Shown piece by piece: positions 44,607 through 52,324 of a stretch of 64,000 nt of DNA. The notes below the pieces were generated by a model that saw nothing but the letters and a program-made list of their open reading frames with translations, did no database searches and was not told the DNA's origin. Where the stretch lies: the NCBI GenBank assembly GCA_902388455.1, contig CABMPD010000007.1, positions 49,000 to 112,999 on the forward strand, written 5' to 3'. This DNA comes from an uncultured Alistipes sp. (GTDB taxonomy: Bacteria > Bacteroidota > Bacteroidia > Bacteroidales > UBA932). The translations under genes and the position numbers were made by a program. The stretch's first letter is position 1. The number at the start of each line of letters is the position of its first letter.

Positions 44607-45557
44607 CTAAAGCATTCTTCGTTTTCGGAAAACCAAAATTACTACAAAAATCGCAACAATCATCAACGCCAGCAGAATAAAAAAGTCCGCCAGTCCACTT
44701 CCGGCCACCGGCAGGTTGATATTCATGCCGTAGATGGAGGCTATGAGGGTCGGCGGCATCAGAAGGAGGGACACGAAGGTGAAGACCTTCATGATGCGGT
44801 TCTGCTCGAGGTTGATCAGACCGACTACTGTGTTCTGGAGGTAGTCCAGACGCTCGAAGCTGAAGTTGGTATGGTTAAGCAGGGAGACGATGTCCTTGTT
44901 GATGACCGAAAGTTTCGGAAAGATATCGCGGGGGAACTTGTCGCTCTTCATGATGGAGGATATCATCCTCTGCTTGTCGACCACGTTCTCGCGCACCAGC
45001 ATGGTGTTCTCCTGCAGCTGGTTGATATCCAGGAGGAACTCCTCGTTGACATCCTTGCCGGCACTGACCTTCTTGCTGTAGGTGTCTATCTCCTTGGACA
45101 TGAGCTCGATCATGTCGGCGTCGAGGTCGATCCGGTTCTCGACGATGCCGATAAGGACGTGATAGCCTGTGGGATAGAGCCGGCTGTTGACCTGTATCCT
45201 GCGCTGTATGTCCGAGAAGCTGCGCAACTGCACGTTCCTGATGGACACGATGATACCCTCGCAGAGAATGAACGAGACAGCTTCCATCGAGTACTCGTCC
45301 GGGCCGGGAATCAGGAAGTTGGTGTTGACGGAGATGGTGGTCTCGGTCTCGGAGTAGCGGGACGATGACTCGATCTCCTCGGCCTGGGCCCTGGAGGACA
45401 GGGAGGTATCGAGGAAAGCCTCGACCGCGCGTTTCTCGTCTCCGTCCGGGGAGAAAAGGTCAATCCAGATTACATCGTCCATTCCCAGTTCATCTAAAAA
45501 TACTACAGACTGGGAGATGGATATCTTGCCTTTGTCTTTATAGAATATCTGTATCAT
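44607..45557 (-). CDS. corA: CorA-type magnesium transporter
   Basis: The 316-residue product has a cytoplasmic N-terminal domain of ~250 residues and two C-terminal membrane helices (VFTFVSLLLMPPTLIASIYG and FFILLALMIVAIFVVILVF). The selectivity motif GMN is at 277-279. The tail is basic (FRKRRML). It forms pentameric Mg2+/Co2+ channels. It begins the corA-ahcY-lyase run and is preceded by a ~137-nt leader. Confidence 0.94.
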   Translation of the reverse strand: MIQIFYKDKGKISISQSVVFLDELGMDDVIWIDLFSPDGDEKRAVEAFLDTSLSSRAQAEEIESSSRYSETETTISVNTNFLIPGPDEYSMEAVSFILCEGIIVSIRNVQLRSFSDIQRRIQVNSRLYPTGYHVLIGIVENRIDLDADMIELMSKEIDTYSKKVSAGKDVNEEFLLDINQLQENTMLVRENVVDKQRMISSIMKSDKFPRDIFPKLSVINKDIVSLLNHTNFSFERLDYLQNTVVGLINLEQNRIMKVFTFVSLLLMPPTLIASIYGMNINLPVAGSGLADFFILLALMIVAIFVVILVFRKRRML

Positions 45558-45708
45558 GCTTCTTTCGGAGTTTGATGATGGTTAAATTGATGGGAAATAC
45601 TCTCCCGCTGGAGAGCGCCTGACTCACCAATAACATCGGACTCTGAACTCGAAAGGCTTGAATTTCAACTCTATAAACTTAATTCGTTAATACTCGGCCG
45701 CAAAGATA
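45558..45708 (-). promoter_or_regulatory. -7 box and long leader of the corA-ahcY group
   Basis: TATCTTTG on the minus strand (45701-45708) implies initiation near 45695 and a leader of about 137 nt. The leader contains a small hairpin, CTCTCC (45600-45605) with GGAGAG (45610-45615), 43-58 nt from the ATG. I could not match it to any riboswitch I know. Confidence 0.45.
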
Positions 45709-45748
45709 ATAAATTACCTGCCAAAATCGGCAATTTTTCTAATGACGC

Positions 45749-45919
45749 CTGATTTTCAGGAATACGCATGCTCTGAAAAGTACGCGCCTACGGCGCTATC
45801 CCTCCCACCGTGAGTATCAGCTCGTTACTTCGTAACTCGGTGATACTCAGGGCGGGTCCCTCCCGCTAACAAGCCGCGGGTGGCATGCTTTTCAGAGGAT
45901 ACGTATTCCTGAAAATCAG
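45749..45919. repeat. Multi-hairpin palindromic element, copy A
   Basis: Outer arms: CTGATTTTCAGGAATACG (45749-45766) and CTCTGAAAAG (45771-45780) pair with CTTTTCAGAG (45888-45897) and CGTATTCCTGAAAATCAG (45902-45919), 28 of 32 positions. Inside are GCGCC/GGCGC near 45784-45796, a long hairpin GAGTATCA (45812-45819) with TGATACTC (45841-45848) closed by GTTAC TTC GTAAC, and CCCGC/GCGGG (45862-45880 region). The core CCCTCCCACCG (45800-45810) ... CGGGTCCCTCCC (45853-45864) is shared with copy B at 54434-54544. It begins 12 nt after the mntP stop. Confidence 0.85.
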
Positions 45920-45930
45920 AAAATGCTATA

Positions 45931-46506
45931 TTATACGGACAAGTGCTCGATGAGAATCTTCGCTCCGATGGCGATGAGGATCAAACCGCCGAGGATTTCG
46001 GACTTTCTGCCGATGCCGGCTCCGAGGCGGCGGCCGCCGAGCAGACCGGCGAGGGAGGCCAGTGCCGTGCAGGCCAGCACCATGGCTGTGGTGATGCCTA
46101 TCTTGAGGAATGACAGCTTGATCATGGCCAGGGATATGCCGACTGCCACGGCATCGATGCTGGTAGCCACGGACAGAAGCACGAGCTGCCTGGTATTCAG
46201 CAGCGAGGTGCCGGACACTTCCTCCTCTTTCTTGGAGCAGCCCTCGATTATCATCTTCACCCCGATGTAGCCCAGCAGGACGAATGCCACCCAGTGGTCC
46301 ACCTTCGAGATGTAGTCGCTCACGCTGTAGCCTAAAAGCCAGCCGGCGAAAGTAAGTCCTGCCTGAAACACCGCGAAGCAGAAAATAATCCGCAGAATCT
46401 GCCTGACACACAGACTGCCGCGGGTACATATCCCGCCGGTAAGCGAGACGGCGAAGGTATCGAAGCACAGACCTGCCGCTAGGAGAAAAAGTTCGATATA
46501 GCTCAT
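45931..46506 (-). CDS. mntP: Manganese efflux protein MntP
   Basis: The 191-residue product has six membrane helices. Two symmetry-related motifs with the metal-binding Asp are present: LCFDTFAVSLTGG near the start and SVATSIDAVAVGISLA in the middle, as in MntP (DUF204). The cytosolic loop is GCSKKEEEVSGTS. It exports Mn2+. Its start overlaps recR by 4 nt (ATGA type). Element A follows its stop. Confidence 0.94.
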   Translation of the reverse strand: MSYIELFLLAAGLCFDTFAVSLTGGICTRGSLCVRQILRIIFCFAVFQAGLTFAGWLLGYSVSDYISKVDHWVAFVLLGYIGVKMIIEGCSKKEEEVSGTSLLNTRQLVLLSVATSIDAVAVGISLAMIKLSFLKIGITTAMVLACTALASLAGLLGGRRLGAGIGRKSEILGGLILIAIGAKILIEHLSV

Positions 46507-47099
46507 AACAAAGGTGTACGGTTCTTAATGGACATTCCGAGCGTCAGCGAATCGGCATTCTCGAGGTCATCCCCGAAGCCCACACCGCGGGCGATAGCCG
46601 TCACACGCACCCCTGTTCTGGCCAGCAGCCGGTTGATATAGAACGAGGTGGTCTCACCGGCCATCCCCTTGCCTATCGCGATGATCACCTCCCTGACCTC
46701 CGGCGAGGACGCCCTCTCCACCAGCGAGTCCAGCGGCAGGTCATCCGGACCGATACCGTCCATGGGCGATATCACCCCTCCCAGCACATGGTAGACCCCG
46801 TTGTACTCCCCCGTCTCCTCGATACTCATCACATCCTGAATATTCTCCACCACGAGGATGGTCGAGCGGTCCCGCCGGGAATCCGCGCATATCGGGCATA
46901 TCTCCTCCTCCGAAAGCATATTGCATATCCGGCAGTAACGGGCCTCGGTGCGGAGCCGTATCAGGGCATTGCCCATCCGGAGAGTCTCCTCCTCGGGCCG
47001 CCGCAGCAGGAAGAGCGCCATCCTCATGGCCGTCACCTTCCCGATTCCGGGCACGGAGCTGAGCGCGTCCACCGCCTCCTGTAATAAAGGTATCATCAT
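46503..47099 (-). CDS. recR: Recombination protein RecR
   Basis: The 198-residue product has an N-terminal helix-hairpin-helix (LSSVPGIGKVTAMRMAL), a zinc finger with Cys56, Cys59, Cys68 and Cys71 (CRIC...CPIC), and a Toprim domain (ILVVENIQDVMSIEETGEY, VIIAIGKGMAGETTSFYINR). It ends in the conserved LARGVGFGDDLENADSLTL-type region (here IARGVGFGDDLENADS). It acts with RecO/RecF in gap repair. The neighbours, 12 nt from the BadF-type kinase and overlapping mntP, suggest a shared transcript. Confidence 0.96.
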   Translation of the reverse strand: MMIPLLQEAVDALSSVPGIGKVTAMRMALFLLRRPEEETLRMGNALIRLRTEARYCRICNMLSEEEICPICADSRRDRSTILVVENIQDVMSIEETGEYNGVYHVLGGVISPMDGIGPDDLPLDSLVERASSPEVREVIIAIGKGMAGETTSFYINRLLARTGVRVTAIARGVGFGDDLENADSLTLGMSIKNRTPLL

Positions 47100-47111
47100 A
47101 ACTTCAAGTCG

Positions 47112-47954
47112 TCACTCTATCATTTTGGAAAAATAACGTTCCAGGCCGTCCCCAGCCCCGGGAGCAGTAATCACCAGCCCCACGCCGCACTCCGCTGCAA
47201 CCTCCCGTAAAATATCCCCATACACGCAGGCCACCGATCCGACCGCAGCCAGAGGCAGGTCGGGACGGCCGTAGCGCGACACATTGCGCTCGAGGAAAAG
47301 GCGGAACCCACTTGTCACCAGGCTTCGGACATAGGGACAATCCTTCCGCCGCCCCAGGAAAAGGGAGAATGAAGCCAGATACCGCGAGGGCATCTCCCCA
47401 CCGTAGACCCGGCTGACCACCGCCGGATAGTCGAGCCCCGGGAACTCCTCCCGCAGAGCCGTTTCCACATCTTGGGGCAGCAACCCCTTGATGTAGTCCG
47501 CCAGCAGCATTTTTCCGAGCCAGGCCCCGCTGCCCTCATCTCCGAGGATGAAGCCTCCGGCCGGAATGTTCCGGACGATCCGTCCTCCGAGGTACAGCCC
47601 GCTGTTGGAGCCTGTCCCCAGGATTGCCGCGACTCCGTCCTTATCGCCGAGCAGGGCAATGGCTGCTGCCTCGAGGTCAGAACCGGCCGTCACCTCACAT
47701 CCAGGGAGTACAGCCCGCAGAGCCTCCCGGACCTTCTCTCCGGCAGCCTCCGAGACCACCCCGGCACCGTAAAAATACACCCGGATGCCCGGCCCCTCAA
47801 CACCCCTCAGAACTTCGGCGAAGACTCCGCGAATAGCCTCAACCCCCTGGAGCACAGGATTGACCCCCGGAGACGCCAGCCTCCGGACAGGCTCTCCCCG
47901 CCTCAGGATCCTCCAGTCGATGGAGGTCGAACCGCTGTCCGCCGTGATTATCAT
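47112..47954 (-). CDS. BadF/BadG-type sugar kinase (N-acetylglucosamine kinase-like)
   Basis: The 280-residue ASKHA-fold ATPase has the phosphate 1 motif at the start (IITADSGSTSIDWRI), IAAILGTGSNSGLYLG-type phosphate 2 (seen as VAAILGTGSNSGLY), GGFILGDEGSGAWLGK, and an adenosine motif AAVGSVACVYGDIL. These are features of BadF/BadG family N-acetylglucosamine or N-acetylmuramate kinases. It may recycle cell-wall sugars. The ATG at 47954 is chosen; the frame extends to 47984, over the divergent promoter. Confidence 0.82.
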   Translation of the reverse strand: MIITADSGSTSIDWRILRRGEPVRRLASPGVNPVLQGVEAIRGVFAEVLRGVEGPGIRVYFYGAGVVSEAAGEKVREALRAVLPGCEVTAGSDLEAAAIALLGDKDGVAAILGTGSNSGLYLGGRIVRNIPAGGFILGDEGSGAWLGKMLLADYIKGLLPQDVETALREEFPGLDYPAVVSRVYGGEMPSRYLASFSLFLGRRKDCPYVRSLVTSGFRLFLERNVSRYGRPDLPLAAVGSVACVYGDILREVAAECGVGLVITAPGAGDGLERYFSKMIE

Positions 47955-47968
47955 TGTCGTCGAGTCAT

Positions 47969-47976
47969 TATATTTG
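47969..47976 (+). promoter_or_regulatory. -7 box TATATTTG of the TIGR02757 gene
   Basis: Full match on the plus strand, 26 nt before the ATG at 48002, in the divergent gap with the kinase gene. No -33 TTG at the usual distance. Confidence 0.45.
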
Positions 47977-48001
47977 CACGGCAAAAATAGTCAAAAAAAC
48001 C

Positions 48002-48709
48002 ATGAGTGAAACCGAGGTAATGCAGCTGCTGCGGGAATACGCGGCGCAATACAATGACTGGAAATATTTTACCGGCGACCCGATAATCTTTCCCAAGCAC
48101 TTTGCCGGCCTGATGGCGGAAGGAAGGGCTACTCTCCAGGACGTGGAGGTGGCGGCGGCAGTGGCGGCACATCTGGCCTGGGGCCGCAGGGAGATGATAG
48201 TCAGAGACTGCCGCAGGGCAATGGACGAGATGGGATGGCAGCCTTACGAATATGTCATGGCGGGAAAATACCGCAACGACAGTACCTCCCTGCACCGTAC
48301 GGTCAGATGGTCGGAGTTCGCGGGCATATGCGGCAGGCTCAGGGAATTCTACCGTGACAATGAGAGTCTCGAGGTCCTCACCCCGGGACAGATGCGCGTC
48401 CGCGTCTACGGGCAGAAGGACGACCCTTCGGCGGCCAACAAGAAGATCCACATGCTGAGGCGGTGGATGGTCCGGGACGACGGCAAGGTGGACCTGGGAC
48501 TGTGGAAGGGCATAGACAAGCGGGGACTGATCATCCCGCTGGACGTGCATGTGCACCGGAGTGCGGCGAATTTGGGTATAACTGCAAGGCGCAGCGCGGA
48601 TATCAGGACTGCCGAAGAGATAACCCGTTTCCTGCTGAAAGTGTTCCCGGAGGACCCTGTACTGGGAGATTTCGCCCTTTTCGCCGTGGCGGCATCGGGC
48701 GGATGTTGA
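48002..48709 (+). CDS. TIGR02757 family protein
   Basis: The 235-residue protein matches the pattern of the conserved Bacteroidota family TIGR02757 (DUF2400): DPIIFPKHF near the N-terminus, AHLAWGRREMIV, KRLHMFLRWMVR-like sequence (seen as KKIHMLRRWMVR), VDLGLWKGID, IPLDVHVHRSAANLG and DPVLGDFALFAVA. The fold is thought to resemble helix-hairpin-helix DNA glycosylases, but no activity is established that I know of. The start at 48002 follows the -7 box by 26 nt. Confidence 0.88.
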   Translation: MSETEVMQLLREYAAQYNDWKYFTGDPIIFPKHFAGLMAEGRATLQDVEVAAAVAAHLAWGRREMIVRDCRRAMDEMGWQPYEYVMAGKYRNDSTSLHRTVRWSEFAGICGRLREFYRDNESLEVLTPGQMRVRVYGQKDDPSAANKKIHMLRRWMVRDDGKVDLGLWKGIDKRGLIIPLDVHVHRSAANLGITARRSADIRTAEEITRFLLKVFPEDPVLGDFALFAVAASGGC

Positions 48710-48781
48710 AAACTTTTTCGCAAATTGTGCCGGATTTTTGAGGTTTTTTCATTATTTTTGTAAGCAGTTGTGTTATGAAGT

Positions 48782-49369
48782 ATGCCTAAGTTATTCATCA
48801 TTTCAGGTTGCAACGGTGCGGGTAAGACGACAGCTTCCTACACCATTCTTCCGAATATGCTGAACTGCGGCAACTTCGTAAACGCGGACGAGATAGCGCG
48901 GGGCCTCTCCCCCTTCAACCCGGAGAAAGCCGCGATACAGGCGGGAAGGATAATGCTGGCAAGGGTGCAGGAGCTGATGAATGAAGGGCAGGATTTCGCG
49001 ATAGAGACAACGCTGGCGACACGGAGCTATGTCAATCTCATCCGCAAGGCCCAGAGCCAGGGTTACGTGGTGACCCTGCTGTATTTCTGGCTCAACATGC
49101 CGTCACTGGCTGTCGAGAGGGTGAAGCTGAGGGTCGAGTCAGGCGGGCACAACGTAAGCGAGGAAAGTATCCGGCGCCGGTACGATATGGGTATCAAGAA
49201 CCTGTTCCACCTGTACATTCCGGTCTGCGAATACTGGATGATCATAGACAACTCCAACTCACCTGTGATCATCTGCGAGGGAGGTAAGAACATAACGACG
49301 AAAATACATAATAAAACCTTGTTCAACCAATTGATCAATTATGAGCGAACTAGAATCACGGGAGCTTAG
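48782..49369 (+). CDS. Zeta-toxin-like P-loop kinase
   Basis: The 195-residue product has Walker A SGCNGAGKTT (residues 8-17), then FVNADEIARGL with an Asp typical of zeta toxins, AIETTLATRSYVNLI and a C-terminal lid with RVKLRVESGGHNV plus two Arg-rich turns. Zeta toxins phosphorylate UDP-sugar precursors of peptidoglycan; many chromosomal relatives are uncharacterised. It overlaps a small downstream ORF by 29 nt. The -7 box TATTTTTG at 48753-48760 lies 22 nt before the start. Confidence 0.85.
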   Translation: MPKLFIISGCNGAGKTTASYTILPNMLNCGNFVNADEIARGLSPFNPEKAAIQAGRIMLARVQELMNEGQDFAIETTLATRSYVNLIRKAQSQGYVVTLLYFWLNMPSLAVERVKLRVESGGHNVSEESIRRRYDMGIKNLFHLYIPVCEYWMIIDNSNSPVIICEGGKNITTKIHNKTLFNQLINYERTRITGA

Positions 49370-49496
49370 AGACAACATCCTTGACGGGCTCAACGCCACG
49401 TTCCAGAAGCTGGTCAAAGAGAAGAAAAGAACCAACTCCGAGCTGGCTTTCGTCCAGAACGGCAAGCTGGTCAAGGTCAAGGCTACCAATATCTAA
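49341..49496 (+). CDS. Small protein overlapping the zeta toxin gene, candidate antitoxin
   Basis: A 51-codon ORF starts within the toxin gene (ATG 49341) and ends at 49496. It begins MSELESRELRDNILDGLNAT and continues with KLVKEKKRTNSELAF and NGKLVKVKA. It is charged and probably helical then beta. The 29-nt overlap, same strand and terminator directly downstream make co-expression with the kinase nearly certain. The antitoxin role is inference; in epsilon-zeta pairs the antitoxin is usually upstream, so the order here is reversed. Confidence 0.65.
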   Translation: MSELESRELRDNILDGLNATFQKLVKEKKRTNSELAFVQNGKLVKVKATNI

Positions 49497-49530
49497 TTAT
49501 CTCAAAACTCTGCTACACATTTAAAGATCT

Positions 49531-49563
49531 AAAAGGGGCTTGCGTATAACACTGGCCCCTTTT
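49531..49563 (+). terminator. Terminator after the zeta-toxin pair
   Basis: AAAAGGGGC (49531-49539) and GCCCCTTTT (49555-49563) form a 9-bp stem with a 15-nt loop, ending in a T run. It lies 35 nt after the small ORF and 16 nt before tldD. Confidence 0.7.
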
Positions 49564-49578
49564 ATTTGACTTGAAAGA

Positions 49579-51024
49579 ATGAATACAGCCAACATAGACA
49601 CGAACTTTTACAGGCTATTCGGAACAGAACCCTCCGATGCACGCAGACTGCTGTCCGCAGCCCTGTCAAAAGGCGGTGACTACGCCGATATATTTTGCGA
49701 GCATACAGTAAGCAACGAGCTGTCACTGAGGGACGGAGAGGTCAACTCCGCCCGCTCCAACATCGACTTCGGCATCGGCATCCGTGTCCTGAGCGGAGAC
49801 CGCACCGGCTACGCCTTCTCGGAGAGCACCCGCATGGAGGACCTGATGAGGGCCGCCTCCACCGCCGCCGAGATAGCCCGGGACTCATCCTCGAAGGTGA
49901 GCCTGCCGGAAGACTGCACGCCGGTGGATTTCTACGATCACTACCCCCTGCTTTCGGACTCCTACGACTGGGAGAGGCATACAGTCGAAGAGAAAAAGGA
50001 ATACCTCCTGATGCTCCGCGACCTGATACAGCAGGCTTCGGAGAGGGTCATCAACATCACCGGCCGCATCGGGGACCAGCAGACCCGAATCCTCTTCTTC
50101 AATTCCCTGGGACAATGTTTTACTGACATGCGCCCCATGGCCCTTATGTCAGCCACCGTGGTGATGCAGGAGGGCAGCCGGATGGAGAACTTCTACGCGT
50201 CCAAGAGTTACCGCAAGGGCTTCGACTTCCTCTCTCAGGAACTCGTACAGACCCTGGCCAACGATGTGGTGAACGGATGCGACCGCCTCTTCGAGGCCTC
50301 ACGCCCGCCCTGCGGGGAGATGCCCGTGGTCATGGGCGCCGGCGGCTCCGGCATCCTGCTGCACGAGGCCATAGGCCATTCCTTCGAGGCCGACTTCAAC
50401 CGCAAGGGCACATCGATATTCTCCGACCGTATGGGCAAGCTCATCTGCAACCCCGACATCAACATCGTGGACGACGGCACCCTGCCTTACTTCCGCGGCT
50501 CGGTCAACGTAGACGACGAGGGCGTGCCTGGCCAGAAGACCTACATGGTCCGCAACGGAGTGCTCAACTCCTATCTCCACGACCGCATCAGCGCCCGGCA
50601 CTACGGGGTCGCCCCCACCGGCAACGGCCGCCGCGAGTCCTTCCGCTACATGCCCATCCCGAGGATGCGCTCCACCTACATGGAGAACGGTCCGGCCACA
50701 GAGGAGGACCTGATCCGCTCGGTGAAGAAGGGCCTCTACGTGGACAATTTCGCCAACGGTCAGGTACAGATAGGCGCCGGAGACTTCACATTCTACGTCA
50801 AGTCCGGATACATGATAGAGGACGGACACCTGACCCGCCCCATCAAGGACACCAACATCATCGGCAACGGTCCGGAGGCCCTCGCGGCCATCACCGGCGT
50901 GGCCGGCAACCTCATAGTGGACGACAGCACCTGGACCTGCGGCAAAGGGCAGTACTGCCCCGTATCCTGCGGCATGCCGTCAGTCTTAGTCAGCAAACTT
51001 AATGTAGGAGGCATCAATGAATAA
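49579..51024 (+). CDS. tldD: Metalloprotease TldD
   Basis: The 481-residue catalytic half of the TldD/TldE heterodimer. The metal site HEAIGH is at residues 262-267 (HExxxH), with a Cys further on in TWTCGKGQYCPVSCG. TldD/E digests peptides in a tunnel; known substrates are microcin and CcdA, and partly unfolded peptides in general. The gene overlaps tldE by 8 nt, giving coupled synthesis. Confidence 0.95.
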   Translation: MNTANIDTNFYRLFGTEPSDARRLLSAALSKGGDYADIFCEHTVSNELSLRDGEVNSARSNIDFGIGIRVLSGDRTGYAFSESTRMEDLMRAASTAAEIARDSSSKVSLPEDCTPVDFYDHYPLLSDSYDWERHTVEEKKEYLLMLRDLIQQASERVINITGRIGDQQTRILFFNSLGQCFTDMRPMALMSATVVMQEGSRMENFYASKSYRKGFDFLSQELVQTLANDVVNGCDRLFEASRPPCGEMPVVMGAGGSGILLHEAIGHSFEADFNRKGTSIFSDRMGKLICNPDINIVDDGTLPYFRGSVNVDDEGVPGQKTYMVRNGVLNSYLHDRISARHYGVAPTGNGRRESFRYMPIPRMRSTYMENGPATEEDLIRSVKKGLYVDNFANGQVQIGAGDFTFYVKSGYMIEDGHLTRPIKDTNIIGNGPEALAAITGVAGNLIVDDSTWTCGKGQYCPVSCGMPSVLVSKLNVGGINE

Positions 51025-52324
51025 AGACATAGCACAGAAAGCCCTGGAGACAGCCCTCGCCTGCGGTGCGTCCGGCTGCCGCGTGACCCTGTCTGAGAGC
51101 ACGCAGACCTCCGTCTCATACCTCAACGGAGAGATTGAGAAACTGCAGGAATCCACCTCCGCCGCCCTCGGCATCGCCATTTTCACCGAAGGCCGCTACG
51201 GAGCCTTCTCCACCAACCGCCTGGACGGGAGCGAGCTGCGGCCCTTCATCCGCAGATGCATCGACTCATGCCGGCTGCTCGCCCCGGATGACTGCCGCAC
51301 CCTCCCCGACCCCTCGCTGTACTACCGCGGAGGCAGGCCGGACCTGAAACAGTGCGACCCGCATTTTTCCGATATTCCCTTCAAGGCCAAGACCGATATC
51401 CTCGAGGCCACGGACGCCGAGGTGGACAAGAGCGACTCCCGCCTCATTTCCACCGCCTGCGACTGGGACGACTGCCTCCGCTCGGACTACATCATCGACT
51501 CCCAGGGTCTGGAAGCCGAATCATCCAGTACATTCTACTCCGTAGTATGCGAATGTACTGTCCGCGGACACGGGGAGGCCCGTCCCCAGAACAACTGGAT
51601 GGAGGGCGCTCTCTTCTTCGACCGCCTGCGCTCCGGATGCGGCAGGACTGCCTACGAACGGACCGTGCCGATGATAGAGGCCCGCAAGCTCAGTTCCGGG
51701 AAATACAATATTGTCCTGGAAAATACTGTCTCCGCAAAGGCCGTATCGGCCCTCATCTCCGCCCTGAACGGCTCCTCGATCCAGCAGCGGAACTCCTTCC
51801 TGCTGGACTCGCTCGGCAAGCGGCTCTTTCCGGAGAACCTGCTGATTACGGACAATCCCCTCATCCCCGGACGCACCGGCTCAGGCTACTTCGACAGCGA
51901 GGGCGCGGCCACCTGCGAACGGGACATCATCCGCGACGGAGTGGTGCGGACCTACTTCCTGAACACCTATTTTGCCAATAAGCTCGGAATGCCCAGAACC
52001 AGTGAGGACGCCACCGCTGTCTGCTTTCCCCGCAATTCAGGAATGGGGCTGGAGGATATTCTGAGGCAGACAGGCAGCGGAGTGCTCATCACCGGCTTCA
52101 ACGGAGGCAACAGCAACTCTGTCACGGGAAACTTCTCCTATGGAATCGAGGGCTGGTACTTCGAGAACGGGCAGCGGCTCTATCCTGTCAAGGAAATGAA
52201 CCTGAGCGGGGACTTCCTCTCGCTCTGGACACGGAACATATTTATCGGAAACGACCCCATCGGATTCATGCCGTGGCAGATACCCACGCTGGCATTCGAA
52301 GGGGCAGACATCAGTGGACTATAA
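51017..52324 (+). CDS. pmbA: TldE/PmbA non-catalytic partner
   Basis: The 435-residue homologue of TldD lacks the HExxxH motif, as expected of TldE/PmbA. Conserved stretches are IVLENTVSAKAVSALI, NPLIPGRTGSGYFDSEGAAT and GVLITGFNGGNSNSVTGNFS. It completes the heterodimer tunnel. The stop shares a base with the nhaC ATG (TAATG at 52322-52326). Confidence 0.92.
   Translation: MNKDIAQKALETALACGASGCRVTLSESTQTSVSYLNGEIEKLQESTSAALGIAIFTEGRYGAFSTNRLDGSELRPFIRRCIDSCRLLAPDDCRTLPDPSLYYRGGRPDLKQCDPHFSDIPFKAKTDILEATDAEVDKSDSRLISTACDWDDCLRSDYIIDSQGLEAESSSTFYSVVCECTVRGHGEARPQNNWMEGALFFDRLRSGCGRTAYERTVPMIEARKLSSGKYNIVLENTVSAKAVSALISALNGSSIQQRNSFLLDSLGKRLFPENLLITDNPLIPGRTGSGYFDSEGAATCERDIIRDGVVRTYFLNTYFANKLGMPRTSEDATAVCFPRNSGMGLEDILRQTGSGVLITGFNGGNSNSVTGNFSYGIEGWYFENGQRLYPVKEMNLSGDFLSLWTRNIFIGNDPIGFMPWQIPTLAFEGADISGL

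Noticed and set aside
45558..45700. Known SAM, SAH or Mg riboswitch in the corA leader
   Set aside because: The conserved sequences of those riboswitches, as I know them, are not present.
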